A program made the position numbers and the translations under genes. The notes beneath the pieces were generated by a model. That model saw nothing but the letters and a program-made list of their open reading frames with translations, did no database searches and had not been told where the DNA came from. A stretch of DNA of 64,000 nucleotides from JBBQWZ01 sp038210135 (lineage in GTDB: Bacteria > Acidobacteriota > Terriglobia > Bryobacterales > Bryobacteraceae): the NCBI GenBank assembly GCA_038210135.1, contig JBBQWZ010000016.1:1-64000 (forward strand). Reading direction: 5' to 3'. Positions 57,374 to 64,000 of the stretch are shown here, in pieces (within the stretch, counting starts at the first letter, position 1; each line of letters begins with the position of its first letter).

Positions 57374-58846
57374 ATGCGCGTACTCGACCTCGCCGTCATC
57401 GTCGCGTATCTGGGCGGCATCACCTGGTTCGGCGCTCGATTCGGCAAAGGCCAATCCAGCCTCAAGGATTATTTTCTTGGCGGACGCTCTACGCCGTGGT
57501 GGGCCATCGCGTTCTCCATCGTTTCCGCGGAAACCTCCACGCTGACCGTCATCGGAACGCCGGCGCTCGCCTTCAACGGCAATTTCGGATTCCTGCAAGT
57601 CGTTTTCGGCTACCTGCTGGCGCGCGTCATAATCTCGGCGCTCTTCCTTCCGGCTTACTTTCGCGGCGAAATGTACACCGCCTACGAACTGATGCGGATC
57701 CGCTTCGGCGACCGCATCCGGAAGCTGACGGCGGGCACGTTCCTGCTACTGCGCGCGCTGGCGGAAGGCGTTCGCGCCTGGGCGATCTCGACCGTGATCT
57801 CGATCATCCTCGGAACCGGCACCATAGGATCCGTCGCCTGCATCATGGCGCTCACGCTGTTCTACACCTTCGAAGGCGGCATGACGGCCGTCATTTGGAC
57901 AGACGTCGTGCAGATGTTTCTGTATGTCGCGGGAGCCATCCTCAGCTTCGTCGTGATCCTGAATGAAATTCCCGGCGGCTGGAGCCACGTTGTGGACATC
58001 GCCGCTCCGCTCGGCAAGTTTCAGATTTTCGATTTCAGCTTTTCGCTCACGCCCGAGTTCTTTCAGAAGACCTACACATTTTGGGCCGGTCTGATCGGCG
58101 GTACATTCCTGACGACCGCGAGCCACGGCACCGAACAGTTGATGGTCCAGCGCCTGTTGTCGGCGAAGAATGAAAAAGAAGGACGCGCGGCGCTGTTCGC
58201 GAGCTGGGTCGTGATCCTGTTTCAGTTCACGCTATTCCTGGTAATCGGCGTGTGCCTTTTCGTGAGCTATCAAGACAAAGGGCTGGCCGCGCCCGCCGCT
58301 ACTGACCGCATTTATCCCGACTTCATTTGGAACCATTTGCCGCACGGAATTTCCGGGTTGGTGATTGCGGCGATTCTCGCGGCGGCGATGTCGAACTTGA
58401 GTGCCGCGCTGAACTCGCTGGCCTCGACCACCATCATGGATTTCTACAAGCCGCTCACGGGCGGCCGCAAACCCGAACAGCACTATTTGCGTCTAGCCAA
58501 ATACGCGACCTTGGTGTGGGGCGTCGTCCTGTTCGGCGTCGCGCTGGTTGCGCGGAATTGGGGCAGCGTGCTGCAAGCCGGACTTTCGATCGCGTCGATC
58601 CTTTACGGATCACTGCTCGGCGTTTTCCTGCTGGGCCTACTGACCAAACGGGTCGGCGAGAACGCCGCCATGGCGGGAATGATCGCCAGCCTGGCACTGA
58701 CGCTGTACGTCAAATTCTTCACGCAAATTGCTTGGACATGGTATGTGTTGATCGGCACCACCGCGGCTGTGGTTGTTGGCCTTGCCGCCTCCTTGTTTGA
58801 AACTCCCTCGAAAATTCCCATCACCCAGGAGACCCCGCATGCCTGA
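57374..58846 (+). CDS. Sodium:solute symporter (SSS family)
   Basis: 490 residues with about 13 transmembrane helices. SSS markers: LKDYFLGGRSTPWWAIAFSIVSAETST (Na+-site region), ALTLFYTFEGGMTAVIWTDVVQ, LIGGTFLTTASHGTEQLMVQRLLSAK and AAAMSNLSAALNSLASTTIMDFY. It imports a solute (sugar, amino or organic acid) with sodium; the type cannot be set. Its last 8 bases overlap the APC permease gene, so the two transporters are translationally coupled. Confidence 0.9.
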   Translation: MRVLDLAVIVAYLGGITWFGARFGKGQSSLKDYFLGGRSTPWWAIAFSIVSAETSTLTVIGTPALAFNGNFGFLQVVFGYLLARVIISALFLPAYFRGEMYTAYELMRIRFGDRIRKLTAGTFLLLRALAEGVRAWAISTVISIILGTGTIGSVACIMALTLFYTFEGGMTAVIWTDVVQMFLYVAGAILSFVVILNEIPGGWSHVVDIAAPLGKFQIFDFSFSLTPEFFQKTYTFWAGLIGGTFLTTASHGTEQLMVQRLLSAKNEKEGRAALFASWVVILFQFTLFLVIGVCLFVSYQDKGLAAPAATDRIYPDFIWNHLPHGISGLVIAAILAAAMSNLSAALNSLASTTIMDFYKPLTGGRKPEQHYLRLAKYATLVWGVVLFGVALVARNWGSVLQAGLSIASILYGSLLGVFLLGLLTKRVGENAAMAGMIASLALTLYVKFFTQIAWTWYVLIGTTAAVVVGLAASLFETPSKIPITQETPHA

Positions 58847-60269
58847 CGCGCCCGTCGTGAAACAGCCGGAACTCAGCCGCGATTTAGGGCCGTGGGCGGC
58901 CGCGGCGGTAGTGGTTGGAACCACGATCGGCAGCGGAATCTTCCTGGTTCCAACGGACATGATCAATGCCGTCGGCTCCGTGCACATGGTGTTTCTGGTG
59001 TGGGTGGTCGGCGGATTGATGACGCTGTTCGGCGCGCTCACCTACGCCGAGCTCGCCGCCGCCATGCCCGGAGCGGGCGGAGAATACGTCTATTTAAATG
59101 CGGCGTACGGGCCGTTTTTCGGCTTTATCTATGGCTGGACGCAAATGTGGGTCGCCAAGGCCGCATCGATCGCCACGCTGGCGACCGCGTTCTTCGGATA
59201 CCTCGCGAATTTTGCGCCCGGCCTGACCGGCGTGTGGACTACGCTGCCGATTCCGATTGGACCGGGAGGCGGTCCGCTCGAAGTCCGTTACGGGCAATTG
59301 CTGGCGATGGCCGTGGTGATGCTGCTCGGCGCGATCAACTATGTCGGCGTGAAGGTGGGCGGTAATATCCAGGTTTTTGTGACGGCGATCAAGATCGCGC
59401 TGATCGCGGGGCTGGTCGCCTTCGGATTGTTTGGCGGGGTGGGCAATGCCGCAAATCTCTCCACCAGCATCCCGACTCCAGGCGGATTCACCGGATTTTT
59501 TGCCGCGCTCGTGGCGGCACTGTGGGCGTATGACGGCTGGAACAACGGCGTGATGGTCGGATCGGAAATCAAGAATCCCCAGCGAAACTTGCCGCTGACT
59601 TTGATCTTCGGAACATTGACCGTGATGGCGATTTATCTCCTGGCCAACATCGCCTATTTCTACGTATTGTCGGCCGCCGAAGTGGCCGGTGCCGAAGAGC
59701 GGCGAGTGGCCGCGGTCATGATGCGCCACGTGGTGGGTCCGGTGGGTGCGTCGGTGGTCAGCGTGGCGGCCATGTTATCGATTTTTGCGGCACTCAATGG
59801 CTCGATCTTATCCGGATCCCGGGTTCCCTATGCGATGGCGCGTGACGGATATTTCTTCCGCGGCGCCGCGCGCGTGCATCCGCAATTCCGAACGCCGTTC
59901 GTCTCAATCGTCTTGCTGAGCGTATGGTCATCGCTGATGGTGTTGAGCGGGCGCTACGACGAGTTGTATACGATTGTCATATTTCCCAGCTGGATTCTTT
60001 ACGGAATGACCGCCGCCGCCGCGATTGTTCTGCGCAAGAAGAGACCGGATATGATTCGTCCTTATAGAGTAATTGGGTACCCAGTGGTCCCAGTACTCTT
60101 CGTAATTGTTGCGGCGATCCTGGTATATGCCACTCTGCAGCGTTCACCGCGAGAGTCGGCCATCGGATTAGTCCTGATTGCGGCCGGACTTCCTTTCTAT
60201 TTTTACTGGAAACGAAAGAACCACCCGGGAAATCCACTGGGGGAAGACCCATCGCAGTACGACCGATAG
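58839..60269 (+). CDS. Amino acid/polyamine permease (APC family)
   Basis: 476 residues from ATG 58839, with AGGAG 8 bases upstream and the start inside the symporter gene end; a longer frame to 58773 is rejected. About 12 transmembrane helices. APC markers: GTTIGSGIFLVPTDMINAVG, YAELAAAMPGAGGEYVYL, ALVAALWAYDGWNNGVMVGSEIKNPQRNLP and GSRVPYAMARDGYFF. It transports amino acids or polyamines. Coupling with an SSS symporter suggests uptake of related substrates. The sequence downstream holds two palindromes that may belong to the next gene. Confidence 0.9.
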   Translation: MPDAPVVKQPELSRDLGPWAAAAVVVGTTIGSGIFLVPTDMINAVGSVHMVFLVWVVGGLMTLFGALTYAELAAAMPGAGGEYVYLNAAYGPFFGFIYGWTQMWVAKAASIATLATAFFGYLANFAPGLTGVWTTLPIPIGPGGGPLEVRYGQLLAMAVVMLLGAINYVGVKVGGNIQVFVTAIKIALIAGLVAFGLFGGVGNAANLSTSIPTPGGFTGFFAALVAALWAYDGWNNGVMVGSEIKNPQRNLPLTLIFGTLTVMAIYLLANIAYFYVLSAAEVAGAEERRVAAVMMRHVVGPVGASVVSVAAMLSIFAALNGSILSGSRVPYAMARDGYFFRGAARVHPQFRTPFVSIVLLSVWSSLMVLSGRYDELYTIVIFPSWILYGMTAAAAIVLRKKRPDMIRPYRVIGYPVVPVLFVIVAAILVYATLQRSPRESAIGLVLIAAGLPFYFYWKRKNHPGNPLGEDPSQYDR

Positions 60270-60291
60270 CTGTGGAGGGTATTTTGTATTT

Positions 60292-60311
60292 TTGTTCTGA
60301 AATCAGAACAA
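60292..60311. promoter_or_regulatory. Palindrome 1 upstream of the AT-hook gene
   Basis: TTGTTCTGA, two bases, TCAGAACAA: a perfect inverted repeat just after the permease stop. It could also form a transcript-end hairpin, but no T-run follows. Candidate operator with 60378. Confidence 0.5.
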
Positions 60312-60316
60312 GCCCC

Positions 60317-60345
60317 TTGAAAAATTTCGGACAATGGTGAATACT
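60317..60345 (+). promoter_or_regulatory. Candidate sigma-70 promoter
   Basis: TTGAAA at 60317 and AATACT at 60340 with a 17-base spacer (5/6 and 4/6 consensus matches), lying between the two palindromes and about 95 bases before the ATG at 60440. Confidence 0.4.
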
Positions 60346-60377
60346 CATTGAAAGACTCTGCTCGGCTGTCTATGGTT

Positions 60378-60397
60378 CTGTTCCAATACTGGAACAG
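60378..60397. promoter_or_regulatory. Palindrome 2 upstream of the AT-hook gene
   Basis: CTGTTCCA, ATAC, TGGAACAG: perfect inverted repeat, centre 86 bases from palindrome 1, with similar GTTC/GAAC arms. It overlaps the leader of the small AT-hook gene, a place for autoregulation. Confidence 0.5.
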
Positions 60398-60439
60398 GGG
60401 CGAGGGGAGAGCATAAATTGAATTTTTTGGGAGTCATCA

Positions 60440-60640
60440 ATGGACGTCGCCCGTATGCTGGTGGAGTTACGCCAGGAACGAGTACAACTCGAAGAAGCAA
60501 TTGTAGTGTTAGAACGGTTGGTGCGAAGCAGCGGTAAGCGTCGCGGCCGTCCTCCGGCCTGGATGCAGACCGTAAAACGCCGCGGCCGTCCTCCAGGAAG
60601 TAAGAATAAACCCAAGCCTCCGGCCGGAGCAGCGGACTAA
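60440..60640 (+). CDS. AT-hook microprotein
   Basis: 66 residues. An N-terminal helix of the coiled-coil kind (MDVARMLVELRQERVQLEEA, residues 1-30) is followed by two AT-hook motifs: KRRGRPPAWM (about 33-42) and KRRGRPPGSKNKP (about 46-58). Each has the R-G-R-P core that binds the minor groove of A/T-rich DNA. Length and layout suggest a dimeric DNA-binding architectural protein. GGGAG lies about 8 bases upstream of the ATG. It has its own promoter-like sequence, palindromes and a terminator. Confidence 0.75.
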   Translation: MDVARMLVELRQERVQLEEAIVVLERLVRSSGKRRGRPPAWMQTVKRRGRPPGSKNKPKPPAGAAD

Positions 60641-60657
60641 TTTTCTCGCTTTATCGG

Positions 60658-60692
60658 GCTGCGCGGGTGGGTATCCTCCGCGCAGCTTTCGT
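60658..60692 (+). terminator. Terminator after the AT-hook gene
   Basis: GCTGCGCGG pairs with CCGCGCAGC around an 11-base loop, followed by TTTCGTTCATTT, 17 bases after the stop. Confidence 0.75.
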
Positions 60693-60790
60693 TCATTTAC
60701 CTACCCTCGCCGTAAATCCCTCCGGCCGTTCGAATCCCGCTCTCGCCTACAAAGTTCCGATTCCTCGCGCTAGACTGAGACGTACTAAAG

Positions 60791-61807
60791 ATGACGAAAA
60801 ATCTTACTGCGCAGGTGAAGGCAGGCGGTTGCGCGTCCAAGCTCAGCCCGAGAATCCTCGAGCAGGTTCTTGGCAAAATCCCCAAGCCGAACGATCCGAA
60901 TGTGTTGGTCGGATTTGATACTTCCGACGACGCCGGCGTCTACCGTTTGTCCCCCGAAATCGCCTTGGTGCAAACCACCGATTTTTTCACTCCCGTCGTG
61001 GACGACCCTTTTACATTTGGCGCAATTTCAGCGGCAAATGCCCTCAGCGATGTGTATGCCATGGGAGGCCGCCCGCTGACTTCGCTCACGATTCTTTGCT
61101 ATCCGGCGAAAGGCGATCTCGAAGATCTGGCCGAAATTCTCGCCGGCGGCGCAGCGAAAATGAAAGAAGCCGGTTGCGTCATTTTGGGCGGCCATAGCGT
61201 CGCCGATGACGAGATCAAGTTCGGATACGCGGTGACGGGCGTAGTCCATCCCGACCGCGTGAAGCCGAATGCCGGAGCGCGTCCGGGTGACGCGCTGCTC
61301 TTCACGAAACGGATCGGCACCGGAGTGATTTCGACCGCTCTGAAACGCGCCATTGCGGATCCGGCGCACGTCGAGGCGGCCACGCAATCGATGCTCACGC
61401 TGAATCGCGAAGCTTGCGAGCGGATGCTTGAGTTCGAGGTTCACGGCTGTACCGACGTTTCCGGCTTCGGCCTTCTGGGCCATGCGCGCGAGATGGCGCT
61501 CGCCAGTAATGCAACGCTCGAAATCGATTCCTCGCTTGTGCCGCTGCTGCCGGGCGCAATCGGTTACGCTCGCGCCGGAGCGATTCCGGGCGGCGGGAAA
61601 AACAACCGCGACTTCGTGAGCGACTGCGTCGAAGGGGCTGCGGGGGACGCGGCGCTCGACGACCTGCTGTACGATCCGCAGACCTCGGGCGGCCTGCTGA
61701 TCAGCATGCCGGAGTCCGACGCGCGCGGCTTTATGGCGGTGTTTCCCGCCGCGGTGCGGATTGGCCGGGTGATCGAGCGCGCGCGGAAACCTCTGCGCGT
61801 GATTTAG
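60791..61807 (+). CDS. selD: Selenide, water dikinase
   Basis: 338 residues. The N-terminal catalytic loop KAGGCASKLSP has Cys14 and Lys17 (E. coli Cys17 and Lys20); here it is Cys rather than selenocysteine. Other SelD blocks: VQTTDFFTPVVDDPFTFG, AANALSDVYAMGG, VILGGHSVADDEIKFGYAVTG and DPQTSGGLLIS. It makes selenophosphate from selenide and ATP for tRNA seleno-modification or selenocysteine insertion. Partners such as selA, selB or selU are not in the window. It lies 50 bases upstream of pyrF on the same strand. Confidence 0.93.
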   Translation: MTKNLTAQVKAGGCASKLSPRILEQVLGKIPKPNDPNVLVGFDTSDDAGVYRLSPEIALVQTTDFFTPVVDDPFTFGAISAANALSDVYAMGGRPLTSLTILCYPAKGDLEDLAEILAGGAAKMKEAGCVILGGHSVADDEIKFGYAVTGVVHPDRVKPNAGARPGDALLFTKRIGTGVISTALKRAIADPAHVEAATQSMLTLNREACERMLEFEVHGCTDVSGFGLLGHAREMALASNATLEIDSSLVPLLPGAIGYARAGAIPGGGKNNRDFVSDCVEGAAGDAALDDLLYDPQTSGGLLISMPESDARGFMAVFPAAVRIGRVIERARKPLRVI

Positions 61808-61856
61808 TAACTTCGGGTCTGATGACGGCGAAGCCGCCGTGTCATGATGGATCTCG

Positions 61857-62582
61857 ATGATCACCCAGGACGCTCCGACGGCCAGTGAAGCCGTCACCAG
61901 AAAAGACTCTCCGATTATTATTGCGCTCGATGTCGAATCCGCCATCGAAGCGCGTACTCTTGTCAACGCGCTGGGCGACCGCGCGAAATTTTACAAAGTC
62001 GGCCTCGAGCTGTACGCGGCAACCGGCATGCAGTTTGTCCGCGAACTGATCGAAAACGGAAACCAGGTTTTCCTCGACCTTAAGCTCTACGACATCGGCG
62101 AAACGGTGAAGCGGGCAGTTGCACAAGTGGCGAAGGTGCCGGGCATCCGCTTCCTGACGATTCACGGCAGCAGCGGATTGATGAAGGCAGCGGTTGCGGG
62201 CAAGGGCGGCTCTCCGCTCGAACTGCTGGCTGTCACTGTGCTCACGAGCTTTGATGAAACCGATCTCGCGGAGCTGGGCTATAAGACTTCCGTTGCCGAC
62301 CTGGTTCAACTGCGCGTCCGCAGCGCGATGGATGCGGGCGTGAACGGTATCGTATGTTCGCCGCTTGAAGTGGCTGGCGTGCGCGCGATGACCGGCGCGT
62401 CGATGAAGTTGGTGACGCCCGGCGTGCGCTCGGCGGGCACGTCCGCGGGGGATCAGAAGCGCGTGGCGACACCGAAGCAGTCGATCGAAAACGGCGCGGA
62501 CTACCTGGTGATCGGCCGGCAGGTGACGCGGGCGGCGAGCCCGGCGGAAGAGCTGGCGAAGATTCTCGAAGAGATCCGGTAA
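61857..62582 (+). CDS. pyrF: Orotidine 5'-phosphate decarboxylase
   Basis: 241 residues. The catalytic D-x-K-x-x-D motif is at Asp74, Lys76, Asp79 in VFLDLKLYDIGETV. Other markers are IIALDVESAIEA (first strand), YKVGLELYAATG and LVTPGVRSAG followed by GRQVTRAASP, the phosphate-binding end. The last step of UMP synthesis, in the cytoplasm. An N-terminal extension of about 15 residues (MITQDAPTASEAVTR) is present and could be shortened if a later start is used. Monomer length is usual. Confidence 0.94.
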   Translation: MITQDAPTASEAVTRKDSPIIIALDVESAIEARTLVNALGDRAKFYKVGLELYAATGMQFVRELIENGNQVFLDLKLYDIGETVKRAVAQVAKVPGIRFLTIHGSSGLMKAAVAGKGGSPLELLAVTVLTSFDETDLAELGYKTSVADLVQLRVRSAMDAGVNGIVCSPLEVAGVRAMTGASMKLVTPGVRSAGTSAGDQKRVATPKQSIENGADYLVIGRQVTRAASPAEELAKILEEIR

Positions 62583-62608
62583 AGCGTTTTCGGTGCTAGG
62601 TTGGAAGT

Positions 62609-62836
62609 ATGGATAAGAGACTTGCGAAGAGACACAAGCGGGCGGTGACCCGCGCGAAAGAGCGCGTACGAATCTCTGAGCCCGACGTCCGGACGCATGA
62701 GGAGATCGAAGCGGCGCGCGCAGCAAGCCAATCCGGGAATGTGAAGGACTCGGGTCCGGCGATGAAGGGCACGTCGGCACCGAGACAGGGCGGTCCGGCG
62801 ACGGGCACGGGTAGCGCTCCGAAGACCAGCGTTTAA
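62609..62836 (+). CDS. Small basic protein, unknown
   Basis: 75 residues beginning MDKRLAKRHKRAVTRAKERVR, a basic helix, then EPDVRTHEEIEAARAAS and a Gly/Thr/Pro-rich disordered tail (PRQGGPATGTGSAPKTSV). GGAAG is 4-5 bases upstream of the ATG. It could be a nucleic-acid-associated protein, as its N-terminus is rich in Lys and Arg. The stop overlaps the stop of the convergent gene by 4 bases. Confidence 0.55.
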   Translation: MDKRLAKRHKRAVTRAKERVRISEPDVRTHEEIEAARAASQSGNVKDSGPAMKGTSAPRQGGPATGTGSAPKTSV

Positions 62837-63180
62837 GGCTTTTTGCGGCTCGGTGTTTTCGCCTTCGGCGGACTGTATAGGCGGATCCACTGATCGAGAG
62901 TCGGCTTGCGCGTTTTCTTCTTGAGAACCGGCGGCGGAAGCGGCTTGAGCGTTCCGGCGCGATATGCGGCTATCGCATCGAGTAATTCGCCCAGCACGTT
63001 TCCACTAAATTCAGACGTAATCGGGCCATCGGCTTTGCCGTTCAGAACATCGTCGTGCGACCAGACCAGACGTTCGGATTGCTGACCTTCGAAAATCTTT
63101 TCGACGAATTCGGTATCGAGCGTCAGTTCCATGCGCTCCGAGGGTGAATACTTCGAACTCCAAAATTTGAGGAGCGCCAC
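62833..63180 (-). CDS. Unknown protein downstream of the LarA-like gene
   Basis: 115 residues from GTG 63180, ten bases after the preceding gene's stop, with AAGG close upstream. Mixed chain (MELTLDTEFVEKIFEGQQSE, VLGELLDAIAAYRAGTL) with a Lys/Pro-rich C-terminus (SPPKAKTPSRKKP). An internal start at 63132 is possible. Probably cotranscribed with the DUF2088 gene. No family recognised. Confidence 0.55.
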   Translation of the reverse strand: MALLKFWSSKYSPSERMELTLDTEFVEKIFEGQQSERLVWSHDDVLNGKADGPITSEFSGNVLGELLDAIAAYRAGTLKPLPPPVLKKKTRKPTLDQWIRLYSPPKAKTPSRKKP

Positions 63181-63192
63181 GGGACCTTGGCG

Positions 63193-64000
63193 CTAGTGCC
63201 CGACACCGGCGAGTTCGCGCATGCCGGCAAGCAGGTTGCCGTCCGCATCGAACGACATCTCTTCCGGACCGCCGATAATTTCGAGAATCGGATTCGCCTC
63301 GATTTCGGCTCGAAGATTTTCACTTAACTTTAGCAACGTGATGTCGAGCGAATTGCGAATCCAGGCCCAGGTTACCTCGCCGAGGTCGGTGCGCCCGACC
63401 GTGGGCAGGATCTTCGACAGGCAGACCTTATCGGTCGGGAAGTGAATCGGCGTCCGAATGCAGGCGGGTGTCGAGGCGGTCAGCGAATTGATCTGCGTCG
63501 GCGTCCAATCGATCTTTTCGAGAATGCGATCGTGGATGACATCGGCCATCCCGATGCCGACGCCGTTGCCGTAGGTGTTGTCGCTGAGGTCGCGGAGGTA
63601 GATGCGGTTGATCCGCGCGGCTTGCGGCCAGGGATTGTAGGCTCCGTTGACGCTACGGTTGACGACCTTGGTATCCATACCAGCGCCGGAAATGTTCTTG
63701 CCAATTTCGTCGAGGATCAGGATATCGGCTTCCGCCACTGGAATCCGGCCCATCCAACTCTTGGCGAGTTCTAAAAGCGCGAGCTCGCGCTCTTCCATCT
63801 GCTCCACTGGCACGGCGGTGAGTTGCGCGGTGTTGTGGTTCGCGTCTTCGAGAATCGCCAGGCCGCCGAGAATCTTGCCGGAACTCAAAACCTGGCGTCC
63901 GATGGTGCGGATTACATGCTCGAGGCCGAGCCGGTAGGCGTAGGTGTGATAGCGCTGCGCGCCGGCGAATTTGCCCAGCCCAATCGCCATCATCTTCATC
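63193..64000 (-). CDS. LarA-like (DUF2088) protein, 5' end outside the window
   Basis: At least 268 residues; it runs off the right edge, so the true N-terminus is not visible. The visible part starts KMMAIGLGKFAGAQRYHTYA, which matches the centre of LarA-type proteins, and continues with LGLEHVIRTIGRQVLSSGKIL, LAILEDANHN, DILILDEIGKNISGAGMDTKV and NGVGIGMADVIHDR. LarA itself is a nickel-dependent lactate racemase; other members are 2-hydroxyacid racemases or epimerases. No nickel cofactor genes are seen. The partner gene at 62833 follows by 12 bases. Confidence 0.75.
   Translation of the reverse strand, partial: MKMMAIGLGKFAGAQRYHTYAYRLGLEHVIRTIGRQVLSSGKILGGLAILEDANHNTAQLTAVPVEQMEERELALLELAKSWMGRIPVAEADILILDEIGKNISGAGMDTKVVNRSVNGAYNPWPQAARINRIYLRDLSDNTYGNGVGIGMADVIHDRILEKIDWTPTQINSLTASTPACIRTPIHFPTDKVCLSKILPTVGRTDLGEVTWAWIRNSLDITLLKLSENLRAEIEANPILEIIGGPEEMSFDADGNLLAGMRELAGVGH

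Noticed and set aside
60720..60745. GTTCGAATCC resembling a tRNA T-arm
   Set aside because: The flanking stems do not pair (GGCCG against CCCGC) and no other tRNA arms are present.

Overview
The window looks like a chromosomal segment of an Acidobacteriota member of the Solibacter/Bryobacter type. This rests on protein families and is inference: a large Oar-like TonB-dependent receptor with an N-terminal carboxypeptidase-regulatory domain, two secreted proteins ending in the Solibacter-type C-terminal domain (TIGR03437-like), a FecR/DUF6600-like protein, a GAGED-style secreted protein conserved in acidobacteria (47583-48317), many proteins with signal peptides, and high GC with long antisense shadow reading frames. 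No rRNA, tRNA, CRISPR array, prophage or replication origin was recognised.

Layout. 1-604: remnant of a probable IS66-type transposase and a RelBE-like toxin-antitoxin pair with a frameshifted toxin. 668-9709: CocE/NonD esterase, TonB receptor with a strong terminator, small monooxygenase, DUF1080 protein, secreted and conserved unknowns. 10163-12249 and 23519-24230: a secreted six-cysteine protein family (three intact copies and one decayed tail) plus a Sel1-repeat protein. 12580-20739: FecR/DUF6600 protein with a Pro-rich repeat tail, GT-C-like membrane protein, catalase-like protein, alpha/beta hydrolase, and a one-pass membrane protein of unknown role. 20813-22662: a compact operon of Spy/CpxP-like periplasmic protein, ECF sigma factor, zinc-binding anti-sigma factor and a second Spy-like protein, with a candidate ECF-type promoter in front. 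24579-29128: a two-gene secreted operon, and a di-heme peroxidase fused to a TIGR03437-like domain. 29195-29519: a decayed threonine-aldolase-like gene. 29574-35908: serine hydrolase, ASCH protein, SDR, futalosine hydrolase (menaquinone by the futalosine route), Xaa-Pro peptidase, and a hydrolase/membrane protein pair. 36213-40471: peptidoglycan-binding-like protein, REP-associated tyrosine transposase (RAYT) among clusters of a GGTTTCCGCC repeat, and a Kelch-like secreted protein. 40472-47165: S9 peptidase, Ser/Thr kinase with a predicted periplasmic ankyrin domain built from a 104-residue super-repeat, small HTH regulator, and a QGDPRY-repeat envelope protein. 47583-57322: conserved acidobacterial protein, degenerate GGDEF protein, GNAT, PriA, membrane protein, noncoding repeats, TPR protein. 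57374-64000: SSS symporter overlapping an APC permease, an AT-hook microprotein with palindromes upstream, SelD, PyrF, two small unknowns, and a truncated LarA-like (DUF2088) gene at the edge.

Functional theme: an aerobic or facultative soil heterotroph with much secretion and peptide/ester hydrolysis, envelope-stress sensing (ECF operon, periplasmic ankyrin kinase), selenium use (SelD), and a background of decayed genes and small repeats. The best candidates for something undescribed are the six-cysteine secreted family, the Spy-sigma-antisigma-Spy operon, the kinase with an extracytoplasmic 104-residue ankyrin super-repeat, the RAYT with its own repeat family, and the AT-hook microprotein locus.
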